A stretch of 64,000 bases of DNA, taken from contig CM048852.1 of assembly GCA_026545225.1 (NCBI GenBank), positions 53,513,146 to 53,577,145 of the forward strand. Reading direction: 5' to 3'. Below are positions 34,711 to 47,761 of the stretch, piece after piece. Under the pieces are notes generated by a model. The model did no database searches, was not told where the DNA came from, and was given only the letters and a program-made list of their open reading frames with translations. Every line of letters starts with the position of its first letter. Position 1 is the stretch's first letter. This DNA comes from Cornus controversa (Eukaryota > Streptophyta > Magnoliopsida > Cornales > Cornaceae). Both the position numbers and the translations under genes were made by a program.

Positions 34711-37700
34711 TCACTGCTGGGCCTGCAAGGAATATAAGATAAATTGTATAGATTAGCACTTATAACTTTCTCACAAGCAAAGAAAATCCAAAGGGCTTGT
34801 TATTTTTTTAGTGTATATATGAGGGTTTACCAGAAACCGTTTACTGTAGAACTCAACAAGCTCCTTGGGATCAGTTTTTGTTTGCTTGTAAGCCTCAATC
34901 TTATTGATCTCCTGCACAGGGATCCATGGCTCAGAAACATTATTATTTATCCCCTCGAAGAAGTGCAAAATGCCAATGCAAGCAATAAAAATTACTCTTG
35001 CAATGACACTTCATTTTTCTTAGAAACCCTAACAACTTAAACTCACAAACAAATACTCAAAACACTTGAACCTGACCCATATGGTGAGAAAAACTTCATG
35101 GCCCCCCACATTAAGCTATAAATCATACTCCACATAAAGGTAAACAGCAATTAAACATGTAACCAAAAGGCTGAAATACACCATATCTATTACCAACCAC
35201 CACCACCTCTGTAGTTAATGCTCACCTAGGCTTTTTGCCACTTCCAAAATAAATTTTTTGAACCACATAAGAATTTTGGCTTTGGAGTTTGTAAGTTGAT
35301 GGGATGGAGGGGCATTTGACATGCTATTCATGAGCTTTTCCAATGATTAGACTTCAAATTTCCGTGTAAAAATAGAACGTTTTTTTTAACACACCTCAAT
35401 CCATGTTGCCAGTTTAGGCCTGCCAGCGGTGATGTCATACTTCCACACATCTTGCAAGAAAATTTGAAACCTTTCAATAAATGGGGCATAGGCTATGTCC
35501 ACCTGAAGATCACAAATTTTAGTCATGAATCAGAGAAGAATTATCAATCACATGCCCGCACAAATTGGTCTGCATATGTCAAAACAAGCTCTCTTTCTCC
35601 GTTTCTATATGAAGAGATAAATGTATCTAAAACATTATCTTTTCCATATTAAGAAATAAATGTATTATTCAGACTTTGCATGAAATAAAAAAAAAATGGG
35701 TATTTTAATTGGTTGATAAGAGCACCCATAAGCACAGCATTGTCAAGAGAGTGATAAAACATGAATAAAGGCCACATACCTCCTTAATCAAAAGAAGGAA
35801 AATAACAGGAAAAAGAAAAGAAAAAAGAGGGCAGGTCACATACCAGACTCAATTGGCCAAGGAAGAAAGGTCCATCATCGAATTTGTGAAGAGCTGTTTC
35901 AACGTAATCAAAAGTAGGACCTGACAAAGATTACAGATTCTTGTTAAGTTTGTAAACAGAAGTATTATCCTTTCTTCCACGGTAGATCCCATAACAGGGC
36001 AAGTCTAAATTCTTACCAGCTTCTTTCACTGGGTCTCCTTTAAATGAAGTATATACCACCTTCATGAATGTATCAGTGTAGGATAACAACTCTTCAGCAA
36101 ATTTCCGTTTAGCAGGATCCTACAACATTTTTTATCATTGCTTGTGTCATATATACATATATGTTTTGGGTGGGGGAAGAAGTGAAAGAAAGGGAGAGGG
36201 AGAGAATATTCATCAAAACCACTACCAAATATTTGAATCTTACATCGGGTAGAAGTGCAGGGCCTTCAAAGTTACTGTCGACATATTTAATCAGATCTAG
36301 ACTCTCTCCGATGATTTTGCCATTGTGTTCCAAGGATGGCACCTAAAAAATCAAAACTTCAATAATGACCAAGAATGGAAAAATAATCAATTAGGTGATA
36401 AACTGATAGCTAGAAAATGATGTCGAACTTGAACATTCACAAAAAAAATTACCCATTGGAAGTAGTCAATGATACCTAAAAGATGGTGTTCCAAGAAGGG
36501 ATTGAAAATACTGCAATTTAGGACAACAGACCGAGAGAGGAAAAAGAGGAAAAGCTGAGGTGTGAATTTGTTATTATTTAGTTATCTTTTAGCTTAAAGA
36601 GGTGATTCCTGTGTGAATTTTTGAAATATGTAATTTTCTTTCAACTGTTGCTGCACCGCTTGTATACTTCCCATCTACATGGTTGTATTTCCAATGTTTT
36701 CTGAAGCCGTTTAGTGAGTTTCATCGGACATTGCTTATCCAGTAAATACAAGAAAGAGAGAGAGAGAGAGGAGAAGAAGAAGAAGAAAACAGACGAACCC
36801 ATTATGACCAAGTTCGGTGAAGTTTTTGCATCTAGACACATGGCCCATTTTATTTTATTTTATTTTATTTTATTTGGTGTACAGAAGTAGACATGATCAT
36901 ACTCAGTTAAGTAATTCTTTAACTAGAAGTTAGTGATGAATTATTCTGAATATTACAAAAGGAATGTTAAATTATGCATAACATCTAAATATCACCCAGA
37001 AAGAATTGCAGGATGAGTGACTAGATGAAAACATACGCTTCCTCTAGGATAAAACCAGTTGCATTTCAATGCACTCAGATCCACTCTAGACTTACAACCT
37101 CAATTACTAACTTCAATAAGATATTTGTTTTTTGCTGGGTAACTTTCTCGTCATATTAATTGAGTTAATTCATAAAGACTGAATCATCCAAAAGAAGGGG
37201 CCTTAGCTAGTTTTCATGCTGTTAAACTTTGATGTTGGGAGGGATAGAAATGATCTAAAGTTTTGACACTACTTTCACAAAGTGGATGAGATCAAATAAT
37301 TTTCAAATTTGCAAAATTGATAGTATGGATTCAGAACTTAATAAATATCTAACTTTTATCAACATCCAATCACCAAAGCCTTACACCAAGCAATGCACAA
37401 CAGATATCTGTCATCCATTTTTTTTTTATTATTCCCTCATTGTACAGTAAAGCACAAGGCTTCAGCAGGAGGTCACACCAAGTCAACCTTGTTCCGGAAG
37501 GATAAATATCACAAACACCTCTTGAGGTTTGATGTATTGACATGCCACTACAACTTAGTGAATTTTCGTCAGCTTTTTCATTTTTTAAAATATGTGAAAT
37601 GTCTTGATTGCCCCTGATTATTTAAATGTATTTTAATATATTAAAATATAAAAATAAAAAAATGACCACAATACTCTTCATGATAATATGTATCGGCAAC

Positions 37701-39032
37701 AATTACTCAAACTCAACAGTCTACTCTACAGTTGTGTTGCAAAGAAGTGATGCAGGACATCAAATTCACCAATATCATAGATGCAGAGAGACATGCATGG
37801 TTTTTTTTTTTTTTTCTCTCTTATGGTCCACAGCCGAACCGCCCAGTTCTCTAAGAGAGCTGCCCAGCGAAAACCCATAATAACGGTACCAGTCAGAGTA
37901 TCAGACAGTTCGAGACTCGGTATCGGGAAGCTAATTTACCATTACGAACCTACCGATTCAGCGAACCATGCTCTCGATCCTTGCATTATTTATGTAATGA
38001 GTAATACATTTAGTTAACCATCTAAAATTAATTCTGTCAGTTACTAATCGTTTTATGCATACTTAATCATCTACAATTAACTCTGTGGGCTATCAATATG
38101 TTTTGCCAATATATATGAGATAGTGGAAAATACAAAAACACCATCGAAGTACCTTAATAATTGTTACCCAGATGAATGTGCAACAGAAGCATAGTGTGTT
38201 ACCTTATTTGCAGGGTGCACTTTCTCTTTGTACCAAGCGGGTCTGTTTGCAAGGTCAAGTGGAACCAATTCTATTTTGTCTTGTAATCCCTGCACGTAAT
38301 TTAAAGAAAATTAACTACAATAAACAATTCCATTTTGTACAAATTTGATTTTAATTTAATTTAAAAAATAACTAAATCAAACAATATAATGGAAATTGTA
38401 TTATACAGATAGACATAACTGCCTAAAGCCACAAGCACGTACACAAATATATATAGATACAGGAATACAAATCCAAAAACGACATTTACTCTGTCGCTCT
38501 GTAATGTAACACACAGCAAAAGAAGCTGCTTTTGAAAAGTTTCAGAACCAAAACAACAACAACAACAAAAAAAAAAAACAGGAGCAGAGTAATGAAAATA
38601 AGAAAAAACAACCTTATAGTTACGGGTGATCCACACGCGTTGCGCAAATGGGCATGTGTAACAGGTATACAACCTTCAAAAGAAAATCAAACCCATTTTG
38701 ATTGTGAGATAAATCATGTAAAATACATAAACCAAGAGCTTGAAGCATACCAAAATTGTAAAAACCCCAAATTAATAATAATCAAGAAAATAGAGATATA
38801 GTGTAAACCTTGTAGTTCCATCAAAGAGGGCAGGTGGTTCAGAAGTAGCATCCAGAGGAGTGGGAAGAACTTCTTGCACGCTTCTGTGAAATCAAAAGCA
38901 CAAATACGATCAAAATATATATACATGCATACATACATGATCATATAGACGCAGACATACATAAACAGATATGTGTATATTTATATTTATATATATATAG
39001 AGTTAAAATATGGGAACCTACAGTGTCGCCAT
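34711..39032 (-). CDS. GSTL: Lambda-class glutathione S-transferase, GSTL copy 4
   Basis: Coding exons (minus): 39022-39032, 38809-38883, 38613-38673, 38203-38289, 36244-36342, 36017-36119, 35844-35920, 35395-35502, 34831-34911, 34711-34722; 714 nt, 237 aa, open. Cys33 and Cys36 (CPFA), VPSLEH, ESLDL and DDGPFFLGQLSL are present. Distinct in KIELVPLDL and EKVHPANK of exon 4. Exon 9 is nearly identical to that of copy 5, pointing to a recent duplication or conversion. With intron 9 retained the frame would continue to 34771. Intron 4 (36343-38202) is 1.86 kb and holds a copy-specific insertion. Role by family: glutathione-dependent thiol transfer or deglutathionylation. Confidence 0.92.
37492..37973. 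mobile_element. Copy-4-specific insertion in intron 4
   Basis: Between 'gtcaaccttgttcc' and 'atccttgcattat', copies 3 and 5 have only about 40-50 bp, while copy 4 has about 480 bp. The left edge 'gataaatatcacaaacacct' plus 'cttgaggttt' resembles the Mutator-like terminus at 11458-13221. The right half is GC-richer (37840-37975) and of unknown origin. The ends and target duplication are not clean, so the class is tentative. Confidence 0.5.
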
Positions 39033-39165
39033 TAGTATAGTTCTTCGTGAGATTTCAAATACTGAAATTGAATCGATGATTTTTTTTCAAGTGGGGATCG
39101 ACGGTTTTTGTAGTGAATTCGATAGTGTGAAATCAATCGTGAGCAGTGACGAAATAAACAGGTAG
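39033..39165 (-). promoter_or_regulatory. Proximal upstream region of GSTL copy 4
   Basis: Shares blocks with copies 3 and 5: 'aagtggggatcga' followed by 'ggtttttgta' (about 39089-39112), and the TGACG-containing 'gagcagtgacgaaataaac' (39141-39159). No canonical TATA box is obvious, unlike copies 1 and 2. Confidence 0.35.
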
Positions 39166-39282
39166 AACAGTCCAGAGACGGTGTGATATTCCTATTTTCT
39201 CCACATGACTTAAGTGATGATGTCGATGTCTGTGTTGGATTTCAAAACATGGACAAAAAAAGTAACAAAACAAATATTATAT

Positions 39283-39650
39283 TCTAAAGGCAAATCATCA
39301 GCTTCGGCATGGCCAGCCAAACTTTACTTGGCCAATAATGGCATGATTTGTGAGGCCACGTAATGGTTCGCTAAGTTGAGCAAAGCACATAGTTAACTCA
39401 TTGCTTTTTTTATTATTATTTTTTGTTCTTACATTTTTGAAAGTGTATGCCATGTATAATTGTAAAATATTATTTAATTTTATAGAGAATGAAAATTAAA
39501 AAATATATATTATAAAGTCAAAATTTAGAGATCTTAACATAGTAATAGTAATATGGTTGGCTAAAATGCTGACGTGACTTACTGAAATTTAAATTTGGAG
39601 AACTACTTCAGGCCAAGCCATAATGGATGGCCTAAAACCTACAAGTTTTA
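39283..39650. mobile_element. Possible MITE upstream of GSTL copy 4
   Basis: The left part 'taaaggcaaatcatcagctt' with 'cggcatggcc' and the inverted right part 'ttttaggccatccattatgg' plus 'cttggcc' are loosely inverted. AT-rich core. No clear target duplication. Confidence 0.35.
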
Positions 39651-41020
39651 TGCATAAAATTTTATTGCAAGTTCGGTATTTTATTGTTTATAAAAATAAA
39701 TTTATGAAATAACATATTTGAAAATTTTAATTTTTTTTATAAATTATCTAAACACTTTTAAAATAACTTAAGTGGTAGTCTTTAAAATTTAAGCACCCAA
39801 ATGGTGTTTTATTGTTTATGTTTATTAAAAAAAATAACTTGTTTTTTTTTTAATCTAAAATTGTTATTATATTATTTTAATAAAAGTTGAAGATAAAAGT
39901 GAAAAAAAATATATATAAAAGACTATCACTTGATACAACGATAAAAATGTTGGAATCATTAAATATAGATGGAATTGAAAAACATTAGTTGCCTTAAGAA
40001 AAAAATATTGGGTGTAATTTGAATAATTACTATTTTACATAATAATAAGAAATAGTAACATGAGGTACCTGTGCTTAAAAAAAGGAAAAAACTATCTCCG
40101 AAATAAAAAAATGAAAAAGAAAGCAATAACAATAACAGAAGAAGTTTAAGAGTAAGAGTAAGAGCATGCCCTCCAACTTACGTTGTCCCTCTATACAAAT
40201 TGGTAAACTTTTAATTTTAGCATAGATGTATATATCTCATCAATACTAGTGTAAAGATATATAAGTAACCCAATATTATTGGTTTCATTTTTTTATTTAT
40301 ATTTCTTGTTGTTGCTTTATATATTTGTTATAGCATGAATGTAACTTTTTATATAATTTATTGTGTTGAATTTTTTTTTTAAAACAGTTTAAAGTTAACA
40401 AATTATAACATAAATATTTTTTATATAAACGTTTAAACAATAAATAGTTATCTAACAGGCCTTAGGTGAGTTTGTTTACCAACAAGATTTAATGGTTTTA
40501 TATTTTAAAAGTAAGACATTTTTGTAATTTTTTATTTTTTAATCACATAACTATCTATGTCATTCTTTTTCTTTGACACATTATTGTGATCGATGGGGAT
40601 AATTACACTAATATTTTCTGTGAAAAATCATAGCTTTGCCACGTGGAATGATAATAAATTAGGACACGGACGAAATAGCGTCCAAGTTCAATGAATCTTG
40701 AAGTCCATCCTCTCTTGGACAACATGTATATCTATATACATAGTTTTTTTTTTTTTCTTTTTTCGGAAAGTTTCAATGTGTAGTTTGAGGTCAAGGCATT
40801 CACTTTCACTTCTTCTTTATTTAACTTTATGATTCGCATCGCATTCAATCTCACCAAACGAGTTCAAAGGTTTTCACTTTCCCTCATTTTTTTTTTTTTT
40901 TTCCGATAATACCATTCTCCTTATTTACCAACAGAATATATGAGATATTGATGATGACTAGGATGACAACATTTTTAATTTAAAAAAAAAATCACATATT
41001 TATACATTCCATCATATTCC

Positions 41021-41051
<31 letters not shown>

Positions 41052-41974
41052 TTTCTTTTTCTTTTTTTTATACGAGATGATTTAGTGTTTGTTCATATAT
41101 TCTCATCGAATTAAACTAAAACAATAATCCTCTCAAATCAAACTTAAGAGGAGATGCATTTTTTTTATAAATGACTTATCTCATCTTTTTGCATTACATA
41201 AAAATTAAATTAATTTATGATTAGTTTAATCCAAATAAAAATAAATTAATATTCTCCTTTATATTTTTAAAATTATAGAGAAACTGCAGTCACGATGATA
41301 GTTTGACACATACTTAGTTATAAGGTGAGAGAGTTGGACTCTGAAAAAAGTGTTTTTTTTAAAATAAACTCAAAAGAAACGTCACATATATATTGTTTGT
41401 GATATTATCAAATAGGCATGATACGTGCACCAAATTTCTTGTTTGTTAGTGTCAGTGGTTGGTCGAACCGTGAAAGTTGAGACTCAAACTTAGAAGCATG
41501 AGAAAATATGCATTTTTAATGATAATAAATAATATTAATAATGGCTTTGCGTAAAAATAATAACAAATTTTACATATGTTTTCAGTTTTTCTTTGGCAAC
41601 TTTGTTTAAATGTTAGAAATGGATGATGTTCGCCAAGTACCAAACAAGAATTTGAGGTTTTTTTTAAAATTTTTTTTTCTTTTTTTCAACTGAAAGCAAA
41701 AGTATTGTTAATTGAATTGGTAGGAACAAGTATTTTCATTCGTATGATACATGTAATAATTGCATGTGGTGGGATTCACCTCATGCATTTTATGGATGTA
41801 AAAGTTTCTGTATACCTAATCGGCCTGAGTAGCATTACCTATTAGAATTTGCAAGGAGAATGGGGGACGCAACTCTTGGTTAATTCACCAAAAAAAAAAA
41901 AAAAAAAGAAATTTGAAAAAAAATTAAATGAAAATAATGAATTTCTCTCTCTCTCTCTCTATCTCTTTTTTTTT
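39651..41974. other. AT-rich upstream DNA of block B4, no gene
   Basis: Very AT-rich with many homopolymer runs and a (TTTTTC)n tract (41029-41068). No open frame resembles a protein family. The part from about 40440 to 41690 is duplicated at 48460-49110. Confidence 0.45.
41029..41068. repeat. (TTTTTC)n microsatellite
   Basis: Six to seven hexanucleotide units of T5C, flanked by T-runs. Confidence 0.9.
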
Positions 41975-43553
41975 AAAGTACCGATTGAATGGAATAATAG
42001 AACGTCATAAAGTTCGTTTGGTGACGAAGGGTTTTACTTAAATCGAAGCCGTGAATTATCATGATACTTTTTCACCCGTTGCAAAATTGGTAACGGTACG
42101 TGCCTGACTTTCCATTTCCTCTGTCAAGCAATTGCTTCTTCATCAGCTTGACGTTAATGACCCCTTTTTTACAAGGTGATATTGAAGAAGTATATATGGC
42201 GCTTCCAGCTGGGTTTGCTCAATAGAGGGAGACTCGGATTTGTTTACTCCATCTATGTATTAAAGCAGGCATCACGACAGTGGTTTGCCAAATTTTCGTC
42301 TACTCTTCTTTAGGCTGATTTTTTCCAATCAAAGTCTGATTGTTCATTGTTCACTAATTGCCAAGATGATTCTTCAACCTTTGTTTTGGTCTATGTTAAT
42401 GATATCATTATTGAAAATGATGATTTGGGTATTAAGCTACTCAAACAATTTCTTGAAGTAAAATTTTTTATTAAAGATTTTAAAATATTTTTTTCTTGGC
42501 ATTGAAGTCACCCCTTCTCAAAAGAGTATTTTTCTTTCTCAAGAAAATGCACTTTTGACATTCTCAAACACACCGGTTTAATTGGAGGATATGGCACAAA
42601 TTTTTTATGGAACAACGGTTGCAGCACCTGATGATGGGACTTTACTTCCCGATCCCACTCCGTATCACTGATTAGTGGGACGTCTTATATACCTTACTGT
42701 TACAAAACCAGATATTAATTATTCGGTATATGTTTTGAGTCAGTTTATGCATTCTCCTCATAGTGCTCATATGGATTCATCACACCGTTTGATTTGCTAT
42801 TTAAAGGGTTTTTTGATGAGGGAATCCTTTTGTCATCATCTTGCAATTCATTTGCAAGGTTATTGTGATTCGGATTGAGTAGGTTATCCTATCACTCGAC
42901 GATCAACCACTGAGTATTGCACTTTTCTTGATTCCAATCTCATTTCTTGAAAAACCAAAAAACAGGCTATCATTTCTCGCTCTTCCACTGAAGCCGAATA
43001 CCGCACTATGGCTACTTTAACATGTGAACTTCAGTGATTAAAATATTTGCCAGGCGATCTTGGTATTTATCATTCTTCTCCGGTTACATTATTTTGTGAC
43101 AATTAAGTTGCGTTGCATATTGTCAACAATCCAGCTTTTGAAGAACACGCAAAGCATACTTGGTTGCCACTTTCTTGGATAAAAGCTATAGTTCAACCTT
43201 ATTGTTCCTAGATACGTCCTTTTTACTGTACAACTTGCAAATATCTTCACCAAACCGTTGAAAAAAATTCACTACATAATTTGATATGCAAGTTGCTTGT
43301 TATTTCCGTACACCCTCCACCGCTAGGGGGTGTTAACATTATCATACTTCGACTGAATGGTTGTTAACATGATGTCTTTGTACCAAACAAAAAAAAAAAC
43401 ATCTCTTTCCCTTTTTTTTTTTTTTTCTCTCACAGGATTTGTCCTACTTGTCTTCTTGTTAAAATAGCCTCTCACCCCCCTCCTTTATAATTGCTTATCC
43501 CTCGACATGAACCACGCTATTCCTCCTTTTTATAATAAAATTCAACTCATTCA
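41975..43553 (+). mobile_element. Copia-type retrotransposon fossil: RT/RNase H remnant plus 3' LTR
   Basis: The translated plus strand shows Copia reverse transcriptase and RNase H sequence in family order, for example a HDTFSPVAK-like stretch near 42060 and RNase H-type text near 42960-43010. The 5' part of the element is absent. A purine-rich tract at about 43325-43330 precedes the 3' LTR at 43331-43553 (TG...CA, 223 bp). It is clearly broken, with many breaks, and old. The LTR ends exactly where block B5 begins. Confidence 0.88.
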
Positions 43554-43859
43554 CTACCTCTTGGACTGTCTGAAACTGATCTTTAGCGTCTTGGAAACCA
43601 TTATTATACAGTGCCAAATCTCATAAAAAGAAGACAAGAAATAGAAAACATCCAAAGAAAAGAATGTAAAAATACAAATACAAACATAACAAGGAACTTA
43701 ATAACTTGGATCTTATTAATGTAAGCTAGACAAATATGTCATCCACAACCTATAATCTGTACCCCCTTAGCTCACAGGCCTGGTGTTTAGACAAAGAAGC
43801 TTATGCCTAACACGCAAAGCAACTTATTTAGTATTACTTCTAGACCACCACCAACATAT

Positions 43860-46800
43860 TCACTGCTGGGCCTGCAAGGAATATAAGATAAATTGTATAG
43901 ATTAGCACTTATAACTTTCTCACAAGCAAAGAAAATCCAAAGGGTTTGTTATTTTTTTAGTGTATATATGAGGGTTTACCAGAAACCGTTTACTGTAGAA
44001 CTCAACAAGCTCCTTGGGATCAGTTTTTGTTTGCTTGTAAGCCTCAATCTTATTGATCTCCTGCACAGGGATCCATGGCTCAGAAACATTATTATTTATC
44101 CAAAAACTTTGTTAGCATAACAACTGCATCCCCTCTCATTTTCTTTGCTTACTCGAACAAGTGCATTCACCAAAAATGCAGGAAAAGAAATTTTCAGTAA
44201 CACTACACTCACAAAAATGTATTAAAAAATATTACACACAAAGAAACAATCTACAGCTTTCATGAGAGAGCATAGATGGAAGAAATCGAGAGCAACTTTA
44301 ATAAAGCAGTTGAAACAAAAGATATCTGCACAAACTAATGAAATCGTGCACATGGCACCATAGATCCTTGGAGGCATATTCCGGAGTTTCAAACCAAAGT
44401 AGGTACATCGATTATGCATATACCTTATTACAATATCCACTATATCTAAACATATTTAAGCACAAAAGCATCACTTCCAGAACTGTTTGGTTGCTTCCAA
44501 GGTTTTGAAAGCGACTGCGCAAAGTGCAATCAGCTACACCAAAATGCCAATGGAAACAATAAAAATAACTCTTGCAATGACACTTCATTTTTCTTAGAAA
44601 CCCTAACAACATGAACTCATAAACAAATGTTCAAAACACTTTAACCTGGCCGATATGGTGAGAACAACTTCATGCCCACCACATTAGGCTACAAATCATA
44701 CTACCAAATAAAAGCTCTTCTGAAAGGTAAACAGCAATTAAGAACGTAACCACAAGGCTGAAATACACCATATCTATTACCAACCACCACCTCTGTAGTT
44801 AATGCTCACCCAAGCTTTTTGCCACTTCCAAAATAATTTTTTTGAACCAGATAAGAATTTTGACTTTGGAATCTGTAAGTTGATGGGATGGAGGGGCATT
44901 TGACATTCTATTCATGAGCTTTTCCAATAATTAGATTTCAAATTTCTATAACACACCTCAATCCATGTTGCCAATTTAGGCCTGCCAGCGGTGATGTCAT
45001 ACTTCCACACAGCTTGCAAGAAGGTTTGAAACCTTTCCATAAATGGAACATAGGCTATGTCCACCTGAAGATCACAAATTTTAGTCGTGCATCAGAGAAG
45101 AATTATCAACCACATGCATGCACGCATTGGTGTGCATGTGTCAAAACAAGCTCTCTTTCTCCGTTTCCATATGAAGAGATAAATGTATCTAAAACATTAT
45201 CTTTTCCATATTAAGAAATAAATGTATTATCCAGTCTTTGCATGAAATAAAAAAAAAATTGGATATTTTAATTGGTTGAGAAGAGAACCCATAAGCACAG
45301 CATTGTCAAAAGAGTGATAAAATATGAATAAAAAGCCACATGCCTTCTTATTCAAAAGAAGGAAAATAACAGGAAAAAAGAAGAAGAGGGCAGGTCACAT
45401 ACCAGACTGAATTGGCCGAGGAAGAAAGGTCCATCATCGAATTTTTGAAGAGCAGTTTCAATGTAATCAAAATTAGCACCTGACAAAGGTTACAGATTCT
45501 GGTTAAGTTTGTGAGCAGAAGTATTATCCTTTCTTCCACGGTAGATCCCATAACTTGACAAGTCTAAATTCTTACCAGCTTCTTTCACTGGGTCTCCTTT
45601 AAATGAAGTATATACCACCATCATGAATGTATCAGCGTAGGATAACAACTCTTCAGCAAACTTCCGTTTAGCAGGATCCTACAACATGTTGCATCCTCAC
45701 TTGTGTAATTTCTTTCTTTTTTGGGGGGGAGTGGAGGGAGTGAAAGAGAGAGAGAGAATATTTATCAAACCACTACCAAATATTCGAATCTTACATCGGG
45801 TAGAAGTGCAGGCCCTTCAAAGTTACTGTCAACATATTTAATTAGATCTAGACTCTCTCCAATGATTTTGCCATTGTGTTCTAACGATGGCACCTAAAAA
45901 ATAAAACTTCAATAAGGAACAAGAATGGAAAAATAATCAATTAGGTAATATGCTGATAGCTATTACGAATGATGCACTTTCATGACATTCACAAAAAAAA
46001 TTACCCATTGGAAGTGGTCAATGATACCTAAAAGATGGTGTTCCAGGAAGGGAAAATGCTGCAATTTAAGAAAACTGACCGAGAGAGGAAAAAGAGGAAA
46101 ATCTGAGGCGTGAATTTGTTTTTATTTAGTTATCTTTTAGCTTAAAGAGGTGGTTCCTGTGTCATTTTCTTTCTAATGCTGCTGCTCTGCTTGTATACTT
46201 CCCATGTACATGGTTGTATTTCGACGCACTCAAATCCACTCTAAACTTGCAACCTAGATTAATTGAGAAAATCTGGCAAACATGTTGCAGCTGACACTCA
46301 ATTACTAACTTCAATAAGATATTTGTTTTTTGATGGGTAACTTTCTCATAATATTATTTGAGTTAATTCATAAAGCCTGAAACATCCAAAAAAACGTGCC
46401 TTACCTAGTTTTCATACTGTCAAACTTTGACGTTGGGAGGGATAGAAATAATACAAACTTTTGACATTATTTTCACAAAGTGGATGGCTGGATGCTATCA
46501 GATAATTGCCAAATTTGCAAAATTGATAGTATGGATTCACAACTTAATAAATATCTAACATTGTGCACCATCAACATCCTGTCACCAAAGCCTTACACCA
46601 AGCAATGCACAATAGGTGTCCTGTCATCCTTTTTTTTTTTTTTATTCCCTCATTGTACAGTAAAGCATAAGGCCCCAACAGGAGGTCATACTGTCACCGA
46701 GTCAACCTTGTTCCCACAAAATAAAAACTACGAAGTTCCCCTCAATCCTTGCATTATCTATGTAATGAGTAATACATTTAGTTAACCAGAATTAATTCTG

Positions 46801-47761
46801 TTAGCTTCTAATCGTTTTATGTAGTGTTAACCATCTACAATTATGAGATAGTGGAAAATATAAAAACACTATGAATCACTTAATAATTGATACACGGATG
46901 AATGTCCAACAGAAGCATATTGCGTTAGAAGTATGACCTTATTTGCAGGGTACACTTTCTCTTTGTACCAAGCAGGTCTATTTGCAAGGTCAAGTGGAAC
47001 CAATTTGATTTTGTCTTGTAATCCCTGCAAGTAATTCAAAGAAAATAAACTTAAATAAACAATTCCATTTTGCACCAATTTGATTTAAATTTAAATTTAA
47101 TTTATAAAAAAATTAAAACATACAACATGAAGGAAACTGTATGATACAGACAGACATAACTGCCTATAGCCATAAACATTTACACTGACATATAGATCCA
47201 GTCATACAAATCCAAAAAAGACATTTAGCTATCACTCTGTAATGTAACACATAGCAAAAGAAGTAGCTTTTGAAAAGTTTCAGTACCAGAACAACCACAA
47301 AAACAAAAAACAGGAGCAGAGTAATGAAAAGAAGAAAAACAAACCTTATAGTTACGGATGATCCACACGCGTTGCGCAAATGGGCATGTGTAACAGGTAT
47401 ACAACCTTCAAAAGAAAATCAAACCCATTTTGATTGTGAGATAAATTATGTAAGAACATAAACCGAATTCTCGAAGCATACCAAAATCGTGAAAAAAACC
47501 CAAATTAATAATAATCAAGAAAATACAGAGAGAAATCAAACCTTGTAGTTCCATCAAAGAGGGCAGGTGGTTCAGAAGTAGAATTCAGAGAAGTGGGAAG
47601 AACCTCTTGCACGCTTCTGTGAAATCATAAGTACGAACGCAATCAAAATATATAAAAATAATACATACATGATCATGTAGACGCAGACAGACATAAACGG
47701 ATATGTATATATCTATATATAGAATAAAAAATATATATATGGGAACCTACGCTGTCGCCAT
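43860..47761 (-). CDS. GSTL: Lambda-class glutathione S-transferase, GSTL copy 5
   Basis: Coding exons (minus): 47751-47761, 47542-47616, 47345-47405, 46938-47024, 45795-45893, 45576-45678, 45403-45479, 44957-45064, 43980-44060, 43860-43871; 714 nt, 237 aa, open. Cys33/Cys36 with CPFA, VPSLEH, ESLDL and DDGPFFLGQFSL. Differences from copy 4 include WIIRNYK in exon 3, SYADTFMMVV in exon 6 and AYVPFMERFQTFLQAVW in exon 8. In the last of these, Ala replaces the Asp found before VWKYD in the other four copies. Last codons Ala-Gln-Gln-stop. Closest to the TerC gene. Role by family as for the others. Confidence 0.92.

Larger units (their letters stand above)
34405..41690. repeat. Duplicated block B4 (contains GSTL copy 4)
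   Basis: Matches B5 (43554-49110) from 'ctaccacttggactgtc' through gene, promoter and upstream flank; for example the text 'aaattaatttatgattag' near 41210 corresponds to 48825. B4 is longer because of insertions, including one in intron 4 and AT-rich DNA upstream. Confidence 0.8.

Noticed and set aside
42675-42878. A short plus-strand frame near 42.7 kb
   Set aside because: It belongs to the Copia fossil and is not a host gene.
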